Positions 36,865 through 45,407 of a stretch of 64,000 nucleotides of DNA are shown piece after piece; within the stretch, counting starts at the first letter, position 1; the number at the start of each line of letters is the position of its first letter. The position numbers and the translations under genes are program-made. Origin of the DNA: Bordetella ansorpii (GTDB lineage: Bacteria > Pseudomonadota > Gammaproteobacteria > Burkholderiales > Burkholderiaceae_B); assembly GCF_900078705.1 (NCBI RefSeq), contig NZ_FKIF01000009.1, forward strand, positions 186,001 through 250,000, in the 5' to 3' direction. The notes below the pieces were generated by a model. That model was not told where the DNA came from, did not search any database, and saw nothing but the letters and a program-made list of their open reading frames with translations.

Positions 36865-37286
36865 ACAGCCCCACCCCCGCCCGCATCAGCGTGGCCGACT
36901 TCCGGCGCCTGCTGCAAGAGCAGCACCCGTTCGCGCAAGTGCTGGGCATCGACATCGTCGACATCGGCCACGGCACCGCCCATGCGGTGCTGCCCGCCAG
37001 CGACGGCCATCAGCGCCTGGGCGGCATCGTCGCGGGCCCCATGTTGATGGGGTTGGCCGATCTGGCCCTGTACGCCGCCGTGGTGGGCGCCACCGGGCAG
37101 CCCGAAGCCGTCACCGCCAGCCTGACCGTGAATTTCCTGCGCAAGAGCCCTCCGGGCGCGGTGCATGCGCAGGCCCGCCTGTTCAAGACCGGCCGCCTGA
37201 CGGCGGGGGAAGCGATGCTGTATCCGGAACAAGGCGGTGAACCCGTGGCGCACGTGGTCAGCACGTGGTCGGTGCCCAAAGCCTGA
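36861..37286 (+). CDS. PaaI-type hotdog-fold thioesterase
   Basis: The 141-residue hotdog protein has the central HGG-like segment in the variant form RLGGIVAGPMLMGLADLALY (residues 52-71), where the aspartate of LAD matches the catalytic acid region. It then has the SLTVNFLRKSPPG strand typical of PaaI/YigI-like thioesterases. It should hydrolyse an acyl- or aryl-CoA thioester in the cytoplasm. The 4-bp overlap with the TetR gene shows tight coupling. It is followed by convergent PAP2 transcription, with 33 bp between the stops. Confidence 0.82.
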   Translation: MNSPTPARISVADFRRLLQEQHPFAQVLGIDIVDIGHGTAHAVLPASDGHQRLGGIVAGPMLMGLADLALYAAVVGATGQPEAVTASLTVNFLRKSPPGAVHAQARLFKTGRLTAGEAMLYPEQGGEPVAHVVSTWSVPKA

Positions 37287-37319
37287 GCCGTATTCGCCCG
37301 GCATGACGGCGTGCGCCGA

Positions 37320-38072
37320 TCAGCCTCGCGCCGGTCCCAGGCGACGCTCGACCACCGCCACGCACAATGCAAGCCATAGCGCCGTGACCGCAAACCCGGC
37401 CACCACGTCGCTGGCGTAATGCACCTGCAGCAGGACCCGGCTGATGCCGATACCCATGATCAGCGCGGCGGCGCCCGCCACGCAGGCGGGGCGCCAGGGC
37501 GTGGGCAGCACACGCAACAGCAGATAGCAGGCCATCCCATAGACGGCCATGGCGGCAGATGCATGCCCACTGGGGAAACTCCAGCCCGACACGGCCGCGT
37601 ACTCATGTTCGAAAACGGGCCGCTCCCTTTGGAAGGCGCTCTTGAGGAACAGGTTGAGCAGCCCTCCCCCAAGGGTCGCGGCCACGCATCCTGCGCCCAG
37701 CAGCCATTGCCGGCGCAGCAGCAGCAACGAGGTCATCCCCACCGCCACCACCGTCAGGAAATCCCGGTCCCCCAAGTGGGTGAACCACGACAGCGCCCAC
37801 AGCGCGCGCGGCGCCACCGAGGCGCCCAGGTGCCGGGCGAGCAGCATGTCGAACATCACCAGGCCGCCCTGCCCGCGCACCGACAACGCGAGCCCCGTGA
37901 ACAAGACGGCCATGCCGCACGCCAGGCCCGCGTAAAGCGCAATGCGGCGGCGCCCCGCCGGCAGGGCCGCCGCCAGGCGCCAGATGGCCAGCGCCGCCGC
38001 CGCGGACAAGGCCGGCAGCGTCAGGAACAGCATCAGTGCGTGATCCGCGACCCAGGCGGCTATCGGGTCCAT
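37320..38072 (-). CDS. PAP2-family membrane phosphatase
   Basis: The 250-residue integral membrane protein has about six hydrophobic segments and the complete phosphatidic-acid-phosphatase triad of motifs: KSAFQRERP (144-152, KX6RP), PSGH (167-170) and SRVLLQVHYASDV (SRX5HX3D). Family members dephosphorylate phosphatidate, undecaprenyl pyrophosphate or lipid A on the outer face of the inner membrane. The start at 38072 (MDPIAAW) follows the metallophosphoesterase stop codon by 7 bp. It is the last gene of a three-gene lipid cassette with a diacylglycerol-kinase-like gene at its head. Confidence 0.9.
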   Translation of the reverse strand: MDPIAAWVADHALMLFLTLPALSAAAALAIWRLAAALPAGRRRIALYAGLACGMAVLFTGLALSVRGQGGLVMFDMLLARHLGASVAPRALWALSWFTHLGDRDFLTVVAVGMTSLLLLRRQWLLGAGCVAATLGGGLLNLFLKSAFQRERPVFEHEYAAVSGWSFPSGHASAAMAVYGMACYLLLRVLPTPWRPACVAGAAALIMGIGISRVLLQVHYASDVVAGFAVTALWLALCVAVVERRLGPARG

Positions 38073-38079
38073 GGCGCAA

Positions 38080-38877
38080 TCACCCGAGCGGCGTGGCGTG
38101 GATGCAGGCAAAGGCGCCCTGCTCCGCCTGGAAATCCCAGCGTTCGAGTTCGCAGCGCATGACGCCGTCCAGGGATTCGTGGCGGATCAGGTTGACCGAG
38201 TTCGGCACGCTGCCGCGCACCCGATGCGACACGGCGGTGCCGGCCTGCACCGCCCACGCACGGCGTCCGGATTCGCCTGCGGAACCCAGTACGGGCACCA
38301 CGTACGGCAAATGGATGTGGCCGCCAAGGATCAGGTCCACGCCGGCGTCCACCCACTGCGGCACGGCCAGTTCGCGGCCGATCAGCAGATTGGCCACGTC
38401 CGTGGGTTCGATGGCGCGTACGGGATGATGCAGCATCACCACCTTCAATTGTCGTGGCTGGCCGGCGCGCAGCCGCTGCGCCACGCGCCGTACCTGCGCA
38501 GGCGACACCTCGCCATCCTTGTGGCGGCGCGGCCGGGTGCTGTTCACGCCCAGGACCAGCAGGCGTTCGTCTTCGTAGGAAGGCTCCAGCACCGGACCCA
38601 GGGCGCGCCGATAGTTCCCGTAGGGGTTCAGCAGGCGCGCGAACACGTTGTACAGGGGAATGTCGTGGTTGCCGGGCACGGCCAGCACCGGCAGTTGCAG
38701 CGCCTCGATGAAACGGCGCGCCGCGGCGAACTGGTTGCGGCGCGCACGCTGGGTGATGTCGCCGCTGAGCAGGACGAGATCGGGTTTCTGCCCCGCGGCA
38801 AGCGCCAGCAGGGCCTGCACTACCTCGGGTACCTCGGTGCCGAAATGCGTGTCGGTAATGTGCAGGACGACCGTCAT
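38080..38877 (-). CDS. Metallophosphoesterase (calcineurin-like, Icc/CpdA type)
   Basis: The 265-residue protein has all five blocks of the binuclear metallophosphatase fold: DTHF (Asp9, His11), GDIT (Asp40), GNHD (Asn70, His71), LHHP and GGHIHLP. Relatives include cAMP phosphodiesterase CpdA and UDP-2,3-diacylglucosamine hydrolase LpxH, but this sequence is closest in style to the general Icc group. It has no signal peptide, so it is cytoplasmic. Its ATG overlaps the stop codon of the lipid kinase (4 bp) and the PAP2 gene follows after 7 bp. The setting suggests a lipid-linked or nucleotide-linked phosphoester substrate. Confidence 0.88.
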   Translation of the reverse strand: MTVVLHITDTHFGTEVPEVVQALLALAAGQKPDLVLLSGDITQRARRNQFAAARRFIEALQLPVLAVPGNHDIPLYNVFARLLNPYGNYRRALGPVLEPSYEDERLLVLGVNSTRPRRHKDGEVSPAQVRRVAQRLRAGQPRQLKVVMLHHPVRAIEPTDVANLLIGRELAVPQWVDAGVDLILGGHIHLPYVVPVLGSAGESGRRAWAVQAGTAVSHRVRGSVPNSVNLIRHESLDGVMRCELERWDFQAEQGAFACIHATPLG

Positions 38878-39860
38878 GCCACTTCCACCCGGTGCTCCTC
38901 GGCAGGCACGAGCATCATCAGCGGCTCGGGCGAGACGCGGAATTCCAGGGGCGCTTGCATCCAGCAGATCTCGCCGTCCATGGCGACCTTGATGCCGCGG
39001 CGCCGCCGCTTGCCCAGCCGGACGGTCATGCTTTCGAAGGGGAAGCTGATGACGTTCTCCGCTTCTCCCAGGCGGCTGAGCAGGCCGCGCAGCAGCAGGC
39101 CATACAGGGCCAGCGATCCCACCGGCTTGGCGGTCATGGCCATCAGCTTGCCGCGCTCGAGTTCCTCGGCCTGCGGAATGCCGATCTGCCGCAATTGCAG
39201 CGCATTGTTGCCCACCACCAGCGTGGGCGTGCGGATCACGCCCTGCACTTCGCCACTGTCCAGGTGCAGGGCCAGCCGGCGATGCCCGCCGCGCAGCAGG
39301 GTGACAATGGCCGACCACAGCGCCACCAGGCGGCTGCGGCCATAGCGCTGCTTGTACGCCTCCCGGTCTTCGAGCAATTGCGGATACAGGCCCAGGCTGG
39401 CATTGACCAGGAAGGCCTGCCCGTTGAGCAGGCCGACCTGCACGGGTTCCAGATGCGCGCCGATCAGGCCACGCGTGGCGATCTCGGTATCCTGCGGAAT
39501 GCCGTAGGCGCGACCGAAGTAATTGAACGTGCCCTGGGGCAGGATGCCGAACGGCACGCCGCTGCCCAGCACGGCGCGCGCCACGGCATTCAAGGTGCCG
39601 TCGCCCCCGCAAGCCACCACGACGCCGCCCCGGGCGCGCGCGGCCTCGACCGCGCGGCGCGCGATGTCCGGCAGCTTGGCGCCGTCGTCGACGGCAATCA
39701 GCTCGTAGGTGCGGCCGGCCTCGTCCAACACTTTCTGGATGGTCGAACGCACGAGTTCAGCGTCATTGCGGCCCGACCCCTGGTTCCAGACGATGAAGAA
39801 CGGCTCTTGGCCGGTGAGCGGGGCCATGCCCCGGGCGGTGCCCTGCGGATCGGGAATCAT
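38874..39860 (-). CDS. Diacylglycerol kinase-like lipid kinase (YegS/DgkB family)
   Basis: The 328-residue protein of the DAGK catalytic family has FIVWNQGSGRN near the N-terminus, the nucleotide-binding GGDGTLN (residues 85-91) and the ILPQGTFNYFGR stretch, then a beta-rich C-terminal domain with VAMDGEICW. Family members phosphorylate diacylglycerol or similar lipids to phosphatidate on the inner membrane face. I chose the ATG at 39860; ATG 39827 (MAPLTGQEP) is an equally possible start. It is the first gene of the overlapping trio with the metallophosphoesterase and PAP2 phosphatase. Confidence 0.88.
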   Translation of the reverse strand: MIPDPQGTARGMAPLTGQEPFFIVWNQGSGRNDAELVRSTIQKVLDEAGRTYELIAVDDGAKLPDIARRAVEAARARGGVVVACGGDGTLNAVARAVLGSGVPFGILPQGTFNYFGRAYGIPQDTEIATRGLIGAHLEPVQVGLLNGQAFLVNASLGLYPQLLEDREAYKQRYGRSRLVALWSAIVTLLRGGHRRLALHLDSGEVQGVIRTPTLVVGNNALQLRQIGIPQAEELERGKLMAMTAKPVGSLALYGLLLRGLLSRLGEAENVISFPFESMTVRLGKRRRRGIKVAMDGEICWMQAPLEFRVSPEPLMMLVPAEEHRVEVA

Positions 39861-40001
39861 GCGAGGGAAGATACCGAAGCCCAGGCAAGGCCGCAAGGCA
39901 CGTGCAGGCCGAACAGGCAACCAGCCGCAACCCTTGAATCAAAAAGCAAATTCCACGAAGAAAAGGCCCCAGCCGCCGCCGCGCCAATCGTCCCTTGGGC
40001 C

Positions 40002-40481
40002 TTACAGACCAAGTTCGGAAAGTCCGGGATGATCGTCGGGCCGGCGCCCCAGCGGCCAGCGGAACTTGCGCTCGGATTCGGCGATGGGTTTGTCGTTGAT
40101 GCAGGCGTAGCGATTCACCATCAGGCCATCCGGGTTGAACTCCCAGTTCTCGTTGCCATACGAACGGAACCAGTTTCCCGAGTCGTCGTGCCATTCATAG
40201 GCGTAACGCACCGCGATGCGGTTCCCGGTGAAGGCCCACAGTTCCTTGATCAGCCGGTAATCCAGTTCCTTGGCCCACTTGCGTTCGAGAAACGCGCGCG
40301 CCTCGTCGCGGTTGTTCGCGAACTCGGCGCGGTTGCGCCATCGGGTATCCAGACTGTAGGCCAGCGCCACCTTGGCGGCGTCGCGGCTGTTCCAGCCATC
40401 CTCGGCCAGGCGGACTTTCTGGATGGCGGTTTCGCGCGTGAACGGGGGCACGGGCGGGCGGATTTCACTCGGGTTCGACAT
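40002..40481 (-). CDS. DUF1348 (NTF2/SnoaL-like) family protein
   Basis: The 159-residue protein belongs to the DUF1348 family of the NTF2-like superfamily. Landmarks are [25 protein letters not shown], the segment [20 protein letters not shown] and the C-terminal [18 protein letters not shown]. No enzyme activity is established for the family. It lies 51 bp after the TetR gene on the same strand. With the divergent aldo/keto reductase it is probably part of one TetR-controlled detoxification unit (inference). Confidence 0.85.
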   Translation of the reverse strand: MSNPSEIRPPVPPFTRETAIQKVRLAEDGWNSRDAAKVALAYSLDTRWRNRAEFANNRDEARAFLERKWAKELDYRLIKELWAFTGNRIAVRYAYEWHDDSGNWFRSYGNENWEFNPDGLMVNRYACINDKPIAESERKFRWPLGRRPDDHPGLSELGL

Positions 40482-40532
40482 GGTTTGCTCCTGGAAGAAA
40501 ACGGCGTAAAGAGGAAAGATCGGGGTGGAAAA

Positions 40533-41117
40533 CTAGCAAGTCCTGGACGCCGCCGACGCCAGCAGCGTGCGCGCCGCGCGGCCCGCGCTGGCCGCGCAGG
40601 ACGGATCGCCCATGACCAGCGCCACGGCGATGGCGCCGTCGATCAGCACCAGCAATTGCCTGGCCACGTCGTCGGGATCGGCCAGCATGCAGCCGCCAGC
40701 CAGTTCACGCACATAGTCGTACAGCCGCTGTTTGTGCAGGCGGGATACCACGCGGATGGGGTGACCGGCGTCGCCGATTTCACCCGCGGCATTGATGAAG
40801 GCGCAGCCGTGAAAGCCCGGCGATTCGAACCAGCGCTGCAACGCCGGGAACATGGACAGCAGACGGTCCATGGGGTCGGCGGGGCTGGACGTCTCGTCGA
40901 TGAACCACTGCATCCAGCGCTCGTCGCGCCGCCGCAGCGCGGCCGCCACCAGTTCGTCCTTGTTGGCGTAATGCCGGTAGATACTTTTGCGGGCCACGCC
41001 CGACGTCTTGACGATGCTGTCCATGCCCGTGGCACGGATGCCGTCGGCATAGACCAGTTGTTCGGTGGCATCGAGCAGGCGGATCTGGGAATCGGAGAGA
41101 GAGGCGTCGGGCTTCAT
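40533..41117 (-). CDS. TetR-family transcriptional regulator
   Basis: The 194-residue protein has the TetR helix-turn-helix in the first 60 residues (LLDATEQLVYADGIRATGMD, then IVKTSGVARKSIYRHYANKD) and a helical ligand domain with several cysteines (Cys105, Cys143, Cys173, Cys194 approximately). Those cysteines could make it sensitive to thiol-reactive compounds. It faces an aldo/keto reductase gene across a 138-bp region holding two copies of a near-palindromic operator (41126-41173). The DUF1348 gene follows downstream. Confidence 0.88.
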   Translation of the reverse strand: MKPDASLSDSQIRLLDATEQLVYADGIRATGMDSIVKTSGVARKSIYRHYANKDELVAAALRRRDERWMQWFIDETSSPADPMDRLLSMFPALQRWFESPGFHGCAFINAAGEIGDAGHPIRVVSRLHKQRLYDYVRELAGGCMLADPDDVARQLLVLIDGAIAVALVMGDPSCAASAGRAARTLLASAASRTC

Positions 41118-41125
41118 GGCAATGG

Positions 41126-41173
41126 GAGAATGATCGTTCTCGGCATACGGCGCACGATAGAACGATCATTCTC
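41126..41173. promoter_or_regulatory. Duplicated TetR operator between tetR and the aldo/keto reductase gene
   Basis: GAGAATGATCGTTCT (41126-41140) recurs as its exact reverse complement AGAACGATCATTCTC (41159-41173). Each copy is itself nearly palindromic (AGAAyGATCrTTCT). Two operators 33 bp centre to centre, about three helical turns, would place two TetR dimers on one face of the DNA between the divergent genes and control both. Confidence 0.75.
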
Positions 41174-41255
41174 TGCTTGTCAACGCCGCACCCGGCCGCG
41201 CTGATTTACAGTGAGGCTTCCTCTCACCCGCATCCCCCAGCGCAGGAGTTTCCCG

Positions 41256-42254
41256 ATGTCATCCGCCCCGGCCATGAAATACGTGAAATTCGGTTCAACA
41301 GGATTGGAGGTCTCGCAGCTTTGCCTGGGCTGCATGACCTACGGCGCGGCCGACCGCGGCGCGCACAGCTGGACCCTGGATGAGGTCCGGAGCCGTCCCT
41401 TGATCCGCCAGGCGTTGGAGGCGGGCATCAATTTCCTGGATACCGCCAACACCTATTCCGACGGCACGTCCGAGGAAATCGTGGGCCGCGCGATCAAGGA
41501 TTTCGCACGCCGCGAGGACGTCGTGCTGGCCACCAAGGTGTACAACCGCATGCGGCCCGGCCCCAACGGCATGGGCCTGTCGCGCAAGGCGATACTGGCC
41601 GAGATCGACAACAGCCTGCGCAGGCTGGGCACCGACTATGTCGACCTTTATCAAATCCATCGCTGGGACTACGGCACGCCCATCGAGGAAACGCTCGAGG
41701 CGCTGCACGACGTCGTCAAGGCCGGCAAGGCACGCTACATCGGCGCGTCGTCAATGCACGCGTGGCAGTTTTCCAAGGCGCAATACCTGGCCCGGGAGCA
41801 TGGCTGGACGCCCTTCTCCAGCATGCAGAACCACCTGAACCTGCTGTACCGCGAGGAAGAGCGCGAAATGCTGCCGCTGTGCGTGGACCAGGGCGTGGCC
41901 GTCATCCCGTGGAGCCCGCTGGCGCGCGGCCGCCTGACCCGCCCCGCGGGCGAGATCACCGCGCGCGTGGAAACGGACGTCTACGGCGGCAAGCTGTACG
42001 ACCGGACCGCGCAGGCGGATAGCGCGGTCATCGACCGCGTCGGCGAGGTGGCCGAGGCCCGTGGCGTGCCTCGCGCGCAGGTGGCGCTGGCCTGGGTGCG
42101 GCAGAAGCGCGGCGTGACGGCGCCGATCATCGGCGCGTCCAAGCCGCAGCACCTGGCCGACGCGATCGCCTCGCTGTCGCTGGTGTTGAGCGACGAGGAA
42201 ATCGCCCAGTTGGAATCCCCCTACGTGCCGCATGCCGTAGCGGGATTCAACTGA
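41256..42254 (+). CDS. Aldo/keto reductase
   Basis: The 332-residue (alpha/beta)8 NADPH-dependent oxidoreductase has its full catalytic tetrad visible: Asp62 and Tyr67 (DTANTYSDG), Lys94 (LATKVYN) and His135 (YQIHRWD). The coenzyme-binding C-terminal part has [11 protein letters not shown]. It resembles the YajO/general-stress group that reduces aldehydes and other carbonyls. GCAGGAG precedes the ATG at 41256; the ATG at 41211 lacks family support. The divergent TetR regulator with twin operators probably represses it until an inducer appears. Confidence 0.92.
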   Translation: MSSAPAMKYVKFGSTGLEVSQLCLGCMTYGAADRGAHSWTLDEVRSRPLIRQALEAGINFLDTANTYSDGTSEEIVGRAIKDFARREDVVLATKVYNRMRPGPNGMGLSRKAILAEIDNSLRRLGTDYVDLYQIHRWDYGTPIEETLEALHDVVKAGKARYIGASSMHAWQFSKAQYLAREHGWTPFSSMQNHLNLLYREEEREMLPLCVDQGVAVIPWSPLARGRLTRPAGEITARVETDVYGGKLYDRTAQADSAVIDRVGEVAEARGVPRAQVALAWVRQKRGVTAPIIGASKPQHLADAIASLSLVLSDEEIAQLESPYVPHAVAGFN

Positions 42255-42322
42255 GCCCATCCCTACAATACCGTTTACCGAGGGCCGTCACGGCCTTCCA
42301 TCTACCTATAACGAGGCGTGGC

Positions 42323-42982
42323 ATGGAAGCGGAATTCTGGTTGGAACGCTGGCGCGACGGACACACGAATTTTCATCAGGCACGGGTCACTCCGCCGCTG
42401 GAACGTTATTGGCCCCTGCTGTCCGTGCCGCGCGGCAGCCGCGTGCTGGTGCCGCTTTGCGGAAAATCGCTGGACATGCGCTGGCTGGCCGACCAGGGGT
42501 TGCGCGTGCTGGGTGTGGAACTGTCGCCGCTGGCCGTCGAGCAGTTCTTCGAAGAACAGGGCCTGCAAGCCGCCATTCATGAGTCCGCCGCGGGCACGCA
42601 TTATGTGGCGGGCGACATCGAAATCGTTTGCGGCGATATTTTCGCGCTGGACGCGCAAACGCTGGCGGATTGCCGCGGCGTCTTCGACCGCGCGGCGCTG
42701 ATCGCCCTGCCCCCTGAAATGCGCGCATCGTACGTGCAGCACATTTACAGCCAATTGCCTGACGACTATGCGGGCCTGCTGGTCACGCTGGATTATCCCC
42801 AGCAACAGATGGATGGCCCGCCCTTTTCGGTAAACGATGCCGAGGTGCAGGCACTGTACGGCCCGCACAGCGTGGCCGAACAGGTTTACCGGCGTGACAC
42901 GCTGGAAAAAGAACCGAAATTCGCCGAGCGCGGCTTGACGCGGCTCGAGACGCTGGTATACCGGCTGGGCCGCAAGGGCTGA
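42323..42982 (+). CDS. tpm: Thiopurine S-methyltransferase
   Basis: The 219-residue SAM-dependent methyltransferase has the bacterial TPMT length and order of motifs: the N-terminal [16 protein letters not shown], the SAM-site [18 protein letters not shown] and [21 protein letters not shown], and the C-terminal [16 protein letters not shown]. Bacterial TPMT methylates thiopurines and also selenium or tellurium species. The gene stands alone after the aldo/keto reductase (68 bp). Confidence 0.93.
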   Translation: MEAEFWLERWRDGHTNFHQARVTPPLERYWPLLSVPRGSRVLVPLCGKSLDMRWLADQGLRVLGVELSPLAVEQFFEEQGLQAAIHESAAGTHYVAGDIEIVCGDIFALDAQTLADCRGVFDRAALIALPPEMRASYVQHIYSQLPDDYAGLLVTLDYPQQQMDGPPFSVNDAEVQALYGPHSVAEQVYRRDTLEKEPKFAERGLTRLETLVYRLGRKG

Positions 42983-43422
42983 CCGCGGGCCTGAAACGCA
43001 CGCGCCAGCGTGACGACGGCAATCAGGGCGGGCGCGCCTCGGAAACCGCGCTGGAAAAAGGCGTTTCTCGAAAGGCTTTCCCGCACCTCCGCCCGCTTGT
43101 TGCCCTCATTATGGTGCGGACCTCATTTACATTTCAGCCTCTTGCCTCGCACAAACACCGAGCAGGCTTAGCAAGGCAAAATTACAGATCCGTTAATAAC
43201 CCGGGAAAATAACGGAAAAACCTGCCCGCCTTCACCGCATCCGGCCGTTTCCGGGAGACAAAGAAATTTCATTTAACAGATACGAATTTATCGCATAAAT
43301 TTCTTTATATTTGGCGCACCCGCCTTCTTATGGCAATGCGCTTTTTTCTGCCCCCTGAGCGGCCCCAAGGCCGGCAAAGCGCAGGCGGACGAACGCATGG
43401 CTTCATGCGCTGCGAGGAATCT
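42983..43422. other. 440-bp AT-richer intergenic region with nested inverted repeats
   Basis: No credible gene is present. From about 43100 the base composition drops well below the surroundings. Two perfect inverted repeats are visible: TCCGTTA/TAACGGA (43189-43195 and 43210-43216), and AAAGAAATTT/AAATTTCTTT (43260-43269 and 43297-43306). The second brackets a 27-bp AT-rich loop. The composition and repeats fit either a foreign insertion edge or a regulated promoter region for the gene at 43423. Confidence 0.55.
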
Positions 43423-44091
43423 ATGTCGATTACGCCAGACTCGAACCAAACCGCCCTTCCCGTGCATCGGCCCGACGCGGGATCGCCCATCGGCGTCCGC
43501 CACGTGAAAATGAGCGAGTTCTATAGCAAATTCGCCTCGTACATCGCGGAAGCGGAATATGCCCCGGTATGCGTTTGGCGATACAAATCGCCCGTCATCT
43601 GGCTGGTGGGGCACGCGACCTGGGCCCGCCATCCGAAAATCGAGCAGTTTCTTCCCGAGGGACATATCCTGGGTCTGCTCCGCGACTCCATCAACGCCCG
43701 GCTGGACGAGGCCAATACCCTGCTTGAAGCGGCAATGCGCGCAAACAAGATGCGCGTTCCCGCGGAGCCGCTGGTGCGCGCTCTGCTCATCCGTATCCTG
43801 TATTCGATTCCGTCCGACGCCATTCTTCACGAACAGATCAACCACAATCTGCTGTACCGCTGGTTCGTCGGCTTCGATCTCAGCCAGCCCATCTGGGCGC
43901 GCCATGTCATGGAAGACGCCTTTGCCCTGCTGCTGTCTCAACGCGAAATCGTCGGACTGTTGAACGAACTGATCACCCTTGCCGCAGCGTCGAGGCAGGC
44001 ATCGGCCACCCACGACTTCCACATCAACCTGGCCTTGCTCGAAGCATGGCGCGTACGGGTGGGACAGCAGGCGATCCAGCCCGAAGCCTGA
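43423..44091 (+). CDS. Stand-alone transposase N-terminal (DUF772, IS5-type) domain protein, possibly domesticated
   Basis: The 222-residue protein has about 80 unfamiliar N-terminal residues. A region (about 80-185) follows that reads like the DNA-binding N-terminal domain of IS5-family transposases: EGHILGLLRDSINARLDE, then VPAEPLVRALLIRILYSIPS and HNLLYRWFVGFDLSQPIW. The catalytic DDE domain is missing; the frame ends soon after with LEAWRVRVGQQAIQPEA. GAGGAA sits 3 bases before the ATG at 43423, and the frame is intact, so this looks like a maintained gene rather than debris. Its 3' end overlaps the convergent hydrolase gene by 68 bp. The function is unknown; a DNA-binding role is inferred. 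Confidence 0.75.
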   Translation: MSITPDSNQTALPVHRPDAGSPIGVRHVKMSEFYSKFASYIAEAEYAPVCVWRYKSPVIWLVGHATWARHPKIEQFLPEGHILGLLRDSINARLDEANTLLEAAMRANKMRVPAEPLVRALLIRILYSIPSDAILHEQINHNLLYRWFVGFDLSQPIWARHVMEDAFALLLSQREIVGLLNELITLAAASRQASATHDFHINLALLEAWRVRVGQQAIQPEA

Positions 44092-45262
44092 CGTCAGTCC
44101 TGGGCAAGGGCACGGGCGGAAAACGCCCCTCGTCGGGCGTGGCGGCCGGCGCTTGCAGGCCATTGCCTGCCTGCGAGCCCGTCTCCCCGCCAGCCCCGGC
44201 CAGGCACGCCTGGCCCTTGTCCTTGTCCTCGATCCAGGCAGTCCGGTCAGCGCCGCTGGGCAGCGGCGCGCCAGTAGCGCCCACCCACGACGCCACGTCG
44301 CTCCAGACCGTGGCGGCGCAACGGTCGCGCAGCAGCATGTGATAACCCCGCGCATAAATGGCCTGGCGCACCGGCATGACTGCCCGCATCGCGTCCAGGC
44401 GGGCCAGCGCGTCAGAGACCGATTTACGGTCCAGCACCTGCTCGTGCTGGCCGTACAGCACCAGCACCGGCACATCGTGCGGCAAGCGGTCCAGATCGTC
44501 GTAGGCGGTGGTCATCAGGTCGACCAGCCCGCTGACGGCATCGATGCGCGTGCGCTTGAGCACCAGGGGATCGCGCCCCAGGGCACGCAGCATCTCGCCG
44601 TTGTCCGAAGGCACGATCTTCAGGCCGGCGGGGGGCTCCAGCGCCATGCCGGGGAAAGTCCGGTAGGCCGCCCACAGCGTCAGCCGGTAGAACGCATTCA
44701 TGGTCTGGCGGCCCCACAGCGCGGGCGCCGACAGGATCGCGCCATCGATGCGCCGGGCCAGCGGCTTTCCGCCGGGGCCCGGTTGCGCCAGCGCCGCGAC
44801 GATGACGGCGCCGCCCATGCTTTCACCCAGCACATAGAGCGGCACGCCCGGCAGGCGGACGTGGATGGCGTCCACGGCGGCGTTCAGGTCGGCCACCATG
44901 GTCTCGGTGTCCGACCAGATACCCGGTTGCGGCGCCCGGCCGAAGCCGCGCTGGTCGTAGGCATAGGTGGCGATGCCCTGCCGCGCCCAGTACTCGGCGG
45001 GCTGGGCGAATGCATTCGAATAATCGTTCATGCCGTGCAGCGCCAGGATGGCGGCCCGCGGGGGCCCCGGGGGCAGCCACTGGCGCAACGGCAGCGGCAC
45101 GCCGTCGGGCGTCACCAGGGCCTGGTCTTCCAGGCGGGGGGGCTGCACGGCGGGCCCCATGGGCTGGTGCGTGGCCGCGCAGCCGGCCAGCAAGGACAGC
45201 GCCAGCCCCAGCGTGGGCAAACGGAGAAGACGGGAAACCTTGCCGAGAATGAATCTGTGCAC
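44024..45262 (-). CDS. Alpha/beta-hydrolase lipoprotein (monoacylglycerol-lipase-like)
   Basis: The 412-residue protein has the serine hydrolase elbow GESMGG (Ser148), the oxyanion stretch LALHGMNDYS, DQRGFGR, an acid around YGQHEQVLD and His308 in GYHMLL. This is the layout of serine aminopeptidase S33/monoacylglycerol lipases. A GTG start at 45262 gives a signal peptide ending in LLAGC (lipobox, Cys28), so it is probably a lipoprotein. The start is uncertain because no strong ribosome site is visible. The C-terminal 80 residues are Pro/Gly-rich and low in conservation, and they overlap the gene at 43423 by 68 bp tail to tail. Confidence 0.82.
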   Translation of the reverse strand: MHRFILGKVSRLLRLPTLGLALSLLAGCAATHQPMGPAVQPPRLEDQALVTPDGVPLPLRQWLPPGPPRAAILALHGMNDYSNAFAQPAEYWARQGIATYAYDQRGFGRAPQPGIWSDTETMVADLNAAVDAIHVRLPGVPLYVLGESMGGAVIVAALAQPGPGGKPLARRIDGAILSAPALWGRQTMNAFYRLTLWAAYRTFPGMALEPPAGLKIVPSDNGEMLRALGRDPLVLKRTRIDAVSGLVDLMTTAYDDLDRLPHDVPVLVLYGQHEQVLDRKSVSDALARLDAMRAVMPVRQAIYARGYHMLLRDRCAATVWSDVASWVGATGAPLPSGADRTAWIEDKDKGQACLAGAGGETGSQAGNGLQAPAATPDEGRFPPVPLPRTDVRLRAGSPAVPPVRAMLRARPG

Positions 45263-45407
45263 GTAAGCGGCGCCGGCGAGCAGTTGGATGCCGCCAGTAT
45301 AGGCAACATCGCGGGGCGTCCCGAGGGCCGGCCCCCCCCCGGAAACACAGATGTAACCCACGTCATTGGTGCCATCTATGGGGTGTTATCCTCTGACAGT
45401 ACGTGCA

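Noticed and set aside
42278-42296. GGCCGTCACGGCC palindrome after the aldo/keto reductase gene as a terminator
   Set aside because: A one-base centre cannot form a hairpin loop without opening several pairs, and no U-tract follows.
43423-44091. An intact or recent insertion sequence
   Set aside because: There is no DDE catalytic domain, and no terminal inverted repeats with target duplication are visible around the gene. Only the N-terminal domain similarity supports an IS origin.
45366-45407. Upstream start of bphP at 45366
   Set aside because: The extra 14 residues are not family-like. The conserved N-terminal PAS extension begins near the GTG at 45438 or the ATG at 45408.
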